Source of the DNA: Candidatus Micrarchaeum sp.
Lineage (GTDB): Archaea > Micrarchaeota > Micrarchaeia > CAILAH01
Length of the DNA stretch: 10,292 nt
Assembly (NCBI GenBank): GCA_020723045.1
Contig: DYJQ01000016.1
Coordinates: 6,113-16,404 of the forward strand
Reading direction: 5' to 3'
A program made the position numbers and the translations under genes. How positions within the stretch are numbered: position 1 is the stretch's first letter; every line of letters begins with the position of its first letter. The notes beneath the pieces were generated by a model that had not been told where the DNA came from, made no database searches, and worked only from the letters and a program-made list of their open reading frames with translations. Positions 6,552 to 10,292 of the stretch are shown one piece after another.

Positions 6552-8501
6552 ATGGTGTCCATGAACGGCAGGATAGTGTTATTATGCGTGTTCGTTTTCT
6601 TTTTTGCGCTGGCAGATGCAGTCAATTTTAGCGTAAATCAGACGATAAGCCTCAATGATAATAGGCCAACAAGCGTATTTGTGGATGAGGGCTATATCTA
6701 TCTCACGTTCTCGGGCAGCAACCACGTCCAGCGGTATAATCTTACAGATGGCAGGCTCAGGCTCGACCGGCGGTATGGGTCTGACGACACTGAAAGCAGT
6801 AATTTTATAGGCGTGCCTATCGATGTGTGGGTTGATGGAGATTATCTCTATGTAGTCAATGAGGAGAATGTGATCTTCAAGATTGAGAAGGGCACATCCG
6901 ATATAAAGTTTAAGGGGGAGAGCGACTCATACAAGCCGGATAGTGCGGCGGCCGTTGCAGCTAAGGGCGACAGGATATACCTAGTTGACACGGAGAATGA
7001 CCGCGTTAACATCCTTCTGGAAGCCCATGAACACGATTATCTCTCCAACGGGAGCATAAGCTACACATTCCTCGGTACAGCTGATGCGCTGTTGAATTCT
7101 CCCAGAGATATTGCTATATATGGCGATGAGATATACGTTGCTGATTCAGATAATGACCGCATTGCGGTTTTCTACACCAACCTTACATATGCCGGATGCT
7201 ATGGGAAGGGAATTGGACAGGCTTACCTATCCTCGCCCGTTTACATTGCGCTTGATGGCGATTACTTGTATGTTGTGGGATGGGGCAGGAGGACGATAGA
7301 TGTCATATTGAGGGAGAATAGGAAGAGGGTTGCATCCATAAACTCGACAATTTATGCATTCAAGAGTATTGCTGGGATTTATGCGTATGACAGCAAGCTC
7401 TATGTAGTTGATGAAAACAACAAGAGTATGGTAATCCTCAATGTTGACAAAACAACTCTGCAAGGGTATGATGAGGTGGCACCCCTCTATTCAGAGATGA
7501 AAGGGGATGTCGATTATGTGTGCGGTCTTTATAGCGTTGCCACTGCACTCAATGCCAACATGAGTGATAAGTGCCCGCAGTATCGGGAGCGGCTTGATGA
7601 TGTCGAACAGCTTATGGCCACGGGCAAGTATGATGATGCCTATGCTGTTATGGTTGAGGATATGCGCCCCAAGGTTGATGGTGATAAGGCATATCTCAAA
7701 ACGTATATTGAGAATGAGCTTTATAGCCGGCACTCAGGGCTCGAGGACCGCCTCGAACACTCTGCTACAACCATGCCGTCTGGATTGTACGCAACATATT
7801 CCTCAATAAACCTGGCTCTGCAGTACGCCAAGGATATGATTAACACCGGCAATTACTCGGGTGCGCTCGCACAACTTAAAGAGATTGAAGTGCGTATTGG
7901 GATGCTCGAGATGGCCGCACAGTCTGAAACCGAGACGCACGGCATGTTGAACGAGAGCTATTCTGAGGAGCTCGCAAGCATGCATAAATCGTATGCAGAC
8001 ATTAAAGAGAAGCTAAAGTTCTACAATATAACCTTTGATGATGGCCTATTCCGTTCCCTAATGGAGAACGCATCTAACGCCCTGAACGCGTATGATATGG
8101 AAACAGCATATGCGGCTATACATGAGGCGGAGGGGATGCTCTCTGATGCGGAGTCGGCGGTTAGTGAGAGGGAAACGGAGGTGCTCTATGCAAATGAAAC
8201 GCTCGTTGCAGCACAGCATCGGCTGTCAGAACTCAAAAATTCTTCATTCTTCATCATTTCCCCCAATACTGCACCCATTGAGATGTTCATATCAAACGCA
8301 ACCGCCATCCTCTACTCAAACCCTCTCTCTGCAAAAGAGTATGCCGAGCAGGCGCTTGAGGCTGTAGAGAAGGAGGAGAAGGATTTTGAGGATGCCAAGT
8401 TCATGCTCTTATTCGGCATTGCCCTTATGGTGTTCCTGCTTATATTCTCAGGTCTTGTGGGGGCTGGCTTGAGATTCCTGCTCAAGAGAAAACGACAGTA
8501 G
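6552..8501 (+). CDS. Surface protein: NHL-like propeller, helical repeats, C-terminal anchor
   Basis: A 649-residue exported protein. A signal peptide (1-23, hydrophobic core RIVLLCVFVFFFALADA) is followed by six NHL-like blades at about 35-65, 85-113, 128-156, 181-216, 226-262 and 270-300, each with a pattern such as GDxIYVxDxxNDRI, probably a six-bladed propeller. Residues 310-610 are helical and hold four similar units: ATGKYDDAYAVM, NTGNYSGALAQL, NAYDMETAYAAI and NPLSAKEYAEQAL. One membrane helix (617-637) and a basic tail (KRKRQ) anchor it. Fifteen NxS/T sequons suggest heavy N-glycosylation outside the cell. It starts 4 nt after the infB stop, so it is co-transcribed. ATG 6561 is an alternative start with GGTG in front. 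Propellers of this type usually bind proteins or sugars. The ligand is unknown. Confidence 0.85.
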   Translation: MVSMNGRIVLLCVFVFFFALADAVNFSVNQTISLNDNRPTSVFVDEGYIYLTFSGSNHVQRYNLTDGRLRLDRRYGSDDTESSNFIGVPIDVWVDGDYLYVVNEENVIFKIEKGTSDIKFKGESDSYKPDSAAAVAAKGDRIYLVDTENDRVNILLEAHEHDYLSNGSISYTFLGTADALLNSPRDIAIYGDEIYVADSDNDRIAVFYTNLTYAGCYGKGIGQAYLSSPVYIALDGDYLYVVGWGRRTIDVILRENRKRVASINSTIYAFKSIAGIYAYDSKLYVVDENNKSMVILNVDKTTLQGYDEVAPLYSEMKGDVDYVCGLYSVATALNANMSDKCPQYRERLDDVEQLMATGKYDDAYAVMVEDMRPKVDGDKAYLKTYIENELYSRHSGLEDRLEHSATTMPSGLYATYSSINLALQYAKDMINTGNYSGALAQLKEIEVRIGMLEMAAQSETETHGMLNESYSEELASMHKSYADIKEKLKFYNITFDDGLFRSLMENASNALNAYDMETAYAAIHEAEGMLSDAESAVSERETEVLYANETLVAAQHRLSELKNSSFFIISPNTAPIEMFISNATAILYSNPLSAKEYAEQALEAVEKEEKDFEDAKFMLLFGIALMVFLLIFSGLVGAGLRFLLKRKRQ

Positions 8502-8516
8502 GGCCTAAATCTACTG
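8496..8516. terminator. Inverted repeat spanning both convergent stop codons
   Basis: CAGTAG (8496-8501) and CTACTG (8511-8516) form a 6-bp stem around a 9-nt loop. Both genes end with a Gln codon CAG and the stop TAG, and the stem consists of these two copies, so it appears in both transcripts. The gap between the convergent genes is only 9 nt. No T tract follows on either strand, so the role as a two-way terminator is weak and the symmetry may be chance. Confidence 0.25.
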
Positions 8517-9065
8517 CTCAGCAACAGTTGCTAAAATTACCGGGTTTTTGGCACTTATGACTACGCGCATCGCTTCTCCTGTATCCGTTTTCGTGAATGT
8601 GACTGTCCAGTTGTCCTCTAACTTATCGTACGTTGCCTTTGCCACGATGCCCTGCCCGTCACCAATGAATTCCTTCACGTCATCCGAGCCGTCCAGTGTG
8701 TGGGCGGCAACGATGGCCACCTCCTCACTTGTGATAACACATGTGCCTACACACTCGTACTTACAGTCATTGACGATATAAGTAGGTATGCCAGTCTCGT
8801 ATCCAAAATCAGGCGATTTATACCGCAGGCGCATGCGCACAGGGCATATGGAGGTGCTGTTGAATGTCACGCGCACGTTGGTCATGCTGATGCCGCCAAC
8901 TACCTCCCTTCCTTCAATCTCAATAATATCGGCATCAGGATACTTTGCCTCTGCATCAGCAATTATAGATTTTTCAAAGCTCAGCTGATTCGTTTCCTGA
9001 GGCCTTTCCGTACAGCCCGCAAGCAGTAGAATCATGGCAGGAACAATGAAGAGATACCAGTTCAT
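8511..9065 (-). CDS. Small cysteine-containing lipoprotein, unknown function
   Basis: A 184-residue secreted protein with a lipoprotein signal peptide. A hydrophobic N-terminus (WYLFIVPAMILLLAGC) ends in the lipobox LAGC, with C18 as the predicted lipidated residue. The mature part has four further cysteines, C74 and the cluster C101, C105 and C109 (DCKYECVGTC), which could make two disulfides or bind a metal. It reads as mostly beta strand, and sequons lie at N69 and N152. The N-terminal half (AEAKYPDADIIEIEGREVVGG) resembles small PepSY-like or cystatin-like folds only in general pattern, so I assign no family. The ATG is preceded by GAGGT at 6 nt spacing, and the gene starts 12 nt after the rfcS stop, so the two are probably co-transcribed. 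It would act on the outer face of the membrane. Confidence 0.8.
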   Translation of the reverse strand: MNWYLFIVPAMILLLAGCTERPQETNQLSFEKSIIADAEAKYPDADIIEIEGREVVGGISMTNVRVTFNSTSICPVRMRLRYKSPDFGYETGIPTYIVNDCKYECVGTCVITSEEVAIVAAHTLDGSDDVKEFIGDGQGIVAKATYDKLEDNWTVTFTKTDTGEAMRVVISAKNPVILATVAEQ

Positions 9066-9077
9066 TTCATTACCTCT

Positions 9078-10046
9078 TTAATTATTATTCTTTCCCTCTA
9101 GGGCTATCTGCGCCAGCAGTGCAGTAATCTGTATGCGTTCATCAGCACCTTCTGAGAGCCTGAAATTGTACTCACCTATCCTATCAACAAGCCTTACCTT
9201 TGCCCTATCAGGAATATTCATGCGCACAACTTCTGAATATATCTGGTCGAGCACATCTTGGCCGCTCATGCCATAGCCCACCATCACCTTTTCCAGCAGT
9301 TTTCTCGCTTCCGAGAACTCGCCACTATACGCTTTCTGCACTATCTCAGAGACTTCCTGCGGCCTTGCCCTAGCGGCTAGCGAGTAGATGTGTTTTTCTG
9401 TGATCTTCTTTGTGTGGAGCGATGCGCTCTGGAGCAGGTTGATGGCTTTGCGCATATCACCCTCGCTCACATCAATGAGCGCATCCACACCATCTTTGCT
9501 CATCTCCACATCTTCGCTTTTTATTATATGGTGCACCATCTTCTCCATATCCTCCTTTTCCAACTGCGTGAACCTAAACACGGCGCACCTGCTCTGTATC
9601 GGTTCTATGATCTTTGATGAGTAGTTGCACGAGAGGATGAAGCGCGTTACATTGGCGTACATCTCCATCGTCCTGCGCAGTGCATTCTGCGCATCTGCAG
9701 TAAGCGCATCCGCCTCATCTAGGAATATTATTTTGAACGGCACATCTGCTATTGGCACCGAACGCGCAAAGTCCTTTATTTTTCCCCTCACGATATCGAT
9801 GCCCCTCTCATCGCTCGCATTCAGCTCCAAAAAGCTTTCCCGATAGTCATCCCCGTACAATTCGTGCGCGATTGCAATCGCGGCAGTGGTCTTGCCCACA
9901 CCAGCAGGGCCTGCGAAGAGGAGGTTTGGCAAGTTCTTCTCCTTTACATACATCCGAAGGCGCTCTACCACAGCCTTCTGGCCTACAATGTCTTCTACCT
10001 TGAGAGGCCTGTACTTCTCAGTCCATGGGATGAACTTGGCATCCAT
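9078..10046 (-). CDS. rfcS: Replication factor C small subunit (clamp loader)
   Basis: AAA+ ATPase of the clamp loader that opens the PCNA ring and places it on primed DNA. In archaea several small subunits join one large subunit. The 322 residues match the family's usual length, with no intein. Visible are the RFC N-terminus (WTEKYRPLKVEDIVGQ, 8-23), Walker A GPAGVGKT (46-53), Walker B DEAD (110-113), sensor 1 at N141 (ILSCN), the arginine-finger SRC motif (152-154), sensor 2 around R199 (GDMRKAINLLQ), and the C-terminal helical collar from about 235. The ATG has no Shine-Dalgarno site and lies about 24 nt from a TATA-like box, so the mRNA is probably leaderless. The large subunit gene is not in the window. 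Identification is secure. Confidence 0.98.
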   Translation of the reverse strand: MDAKFIPWTEKYRPLKVEDIVGQKAVVERLRMYVKEKNLPNLLFAGPAGVGKTTAAIAIAHELYGDDYRESFLELNASDERGIDIVRGKIKDFARSVPIADVPFKIIFLDEADALTADAQNALRRTMEMYANVTRFILSCNYSSKIIEPIQSRCAVFRFTQLEKEDMEKMVHHIIKSEDVEMSKDGVDALIDVSEGDMRKAINLLQSASLHTKKITEKHIYSLAARARPQEVSEIVQKAYSGEFSEARKLLEKVMVGYGMSGQDVLDQIYSEVVRMNIPDRAKVRLVDRIGEYNFRLSEGADERIQITALLAQIALEGKNNN

Positions 10047-10065
10047 GAGGTAATTTAGAGTAGAA

Positions 10066-10074
10066 ATAATATAA
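10066..10074 (-). promoter_or_regulatory. TATA-box promoter of rfcS
   Basis: The minus strand reads TTATATTAT, preceded by CC. Its centre is about 24 nt upstream of the rfcS ATG at 10046. This spacing predicts transcription starting at the ATG, as at the other two unit-heading genes that lack a Shine-Dalgarno site. Confidence 0.6.
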
Positions 10075-10110
10075 GGTATGTTTTTAGAGATGGCGGAGCC
10101 AATAGAAACA

Positions 10111-10118
10111 TTTATAAA
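10111..10118 (+). promoter_or_regulatory. TATA-box promoter of the right-edge gene
   Basis: TTTATAAA is close to the archaeal box A consensus, with GAAACA in the BRE position just before it. Transcription would start near 10138-10141. That gives a leader of about 20 nt, long enough to contain the GAGGTG site at 10146-10151. Confidence 0.65.
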
Positions 10119-10145
10119 CGTGGACGAATTCTAATAGCACACAGA

Positions 10146-10151
10146 GAGGTG
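10146..10151 (+). promoter_or_regulatory. Shine-Dalgarno site that decides the TTG start at 10159
   Basis: GAGGTG lies 7 nt before TTG at 10159, the only one of the three frames here that stays open to the window edge. It is the main reason to accept a TTG start. Confidence 0.6.
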
Positions 10152-10158
10152 TGTTTGA

Positions 10159-10292
10159 TTGGAAAATAAAAAGGCATTTAGAATCGGCAATGGAGCTTCA
10201 GATGAGGTTTCTTATGCAAAGAGGGTCTCCCTCTGGAATAAGATGAAAGAAAGGGTTAGCGGTATTACGAAGGCAGTTAAGGGAGCAGTTGT
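10159..10292 (+). CDS. Unidentified protein, N-terminal part only (cut by window end)
   Basis: An open frame from TTG at 10159 runs to the right edge with 44 complete codons. The predicted product begins MENKKAFRIGNGASDEV and continues with a basic amphipathic stretch (YAKRVSLWNKMKERVSG, then ITKAVKGAV). The frame directly before the TTG is closed by TGA at 10156-10158, so TTG is the first possible start. The support is a good TATA box, a GAGGTG site at 7 nt, and an in-frame reading without stops. The other two forward frames close, at about 10166-10169 and 10252-10254. It is transcribed divergently from rfcS. Too little is present to name a family. The basic amphipathic start could be a membrane-surface or nucleic-acid-binding segment. 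Confidence 0.65.
   Translation, partial: MENKKAFRIGNGASDEVSYAKRVSLWNKMKERVSGITKAVKGAV

Noticed and set aside
10090..10134. Fourteen-codon plus-strand frame (MAEPIETFINVDEF) upstream of the right-edge gene
   Set aside because: It overlaps the TATA box and the predicted transcription start, so it would not be transcribed from that promoter. It has no ribosome-binding site.

Overview
The window is archaeal. It encodes a GTPase translation factor of the aIF5B type, a replication factor C small subunit, and a split ADP-forming acetyl-CoA synthetase (acetate-CoA ligase). Its likely promoters are TATA-box elements about 24-28 nt from a start codon, which points to leaderless or nearly leaderless mRNAs. 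Genes inside operons instead carry GAGGT or GGTGA-type Shine-Dalgarno sites, and starts include GTG and TTG. Coding density is high and operons are tight (overlaps of 4 nt, gaps of 4-16 nt). I cannot name the lineage. A small-genome fermentative archaeon, for example one of the DPANN groups, would fit, but this is inference.

Layout. 1-153: short noncoding left edge with an oligo-T tract downstream of the minus-strand operon. 4482-154 (minus strand, read right to left): a five-gene operon. Its genes are a tail-anchored protein with two winged-helix-like segments, the acetyl-CoA synthetase beta subunit (acdB), the alpha subunit (acdA), a membrane-bound class III nucleotidyl cyclase, and a five-pass membrane protein. 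4483-4780: a 298-bp divergent intergenic region. It holds two outward-facing promoters and, between them, a run of five back-to-back short hairpins. 4781-8501 (plus): infB (aIF5B), then a 649-aa surface protein with a six-bladed propeller, helical repeats and a C-terminal anchor. 10046-8511 (minus): rfcS followed by a small lipoprotein gene. 10047-10158: a second divergent promoter region. 10159 to the right edge (plus): the start of an unidentified gene with a TTG start.

How the genes fit together. The acd pair would conserve energy as ATP while converting acetyl-CoA (or another acyl-CoA) to the free acid. Its co-transcription with a membrane cyclase and a membrane-anchored DNA-binding-like protein suggests a link between acid-forming metabolism and nucleotide second-messenger or membrane signalling. 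The infB and rfcS units are housekeeping genes, each with an uncharacterised cell-surface protein gene behind it. The least ordinary items are the cyclase/acd/winged-helix operon, the hairpin array between divergent promoters, the duplicated start region of acdA that gives two in-frame starts 72 nt apart, and a perfect palindrome at the infB start.
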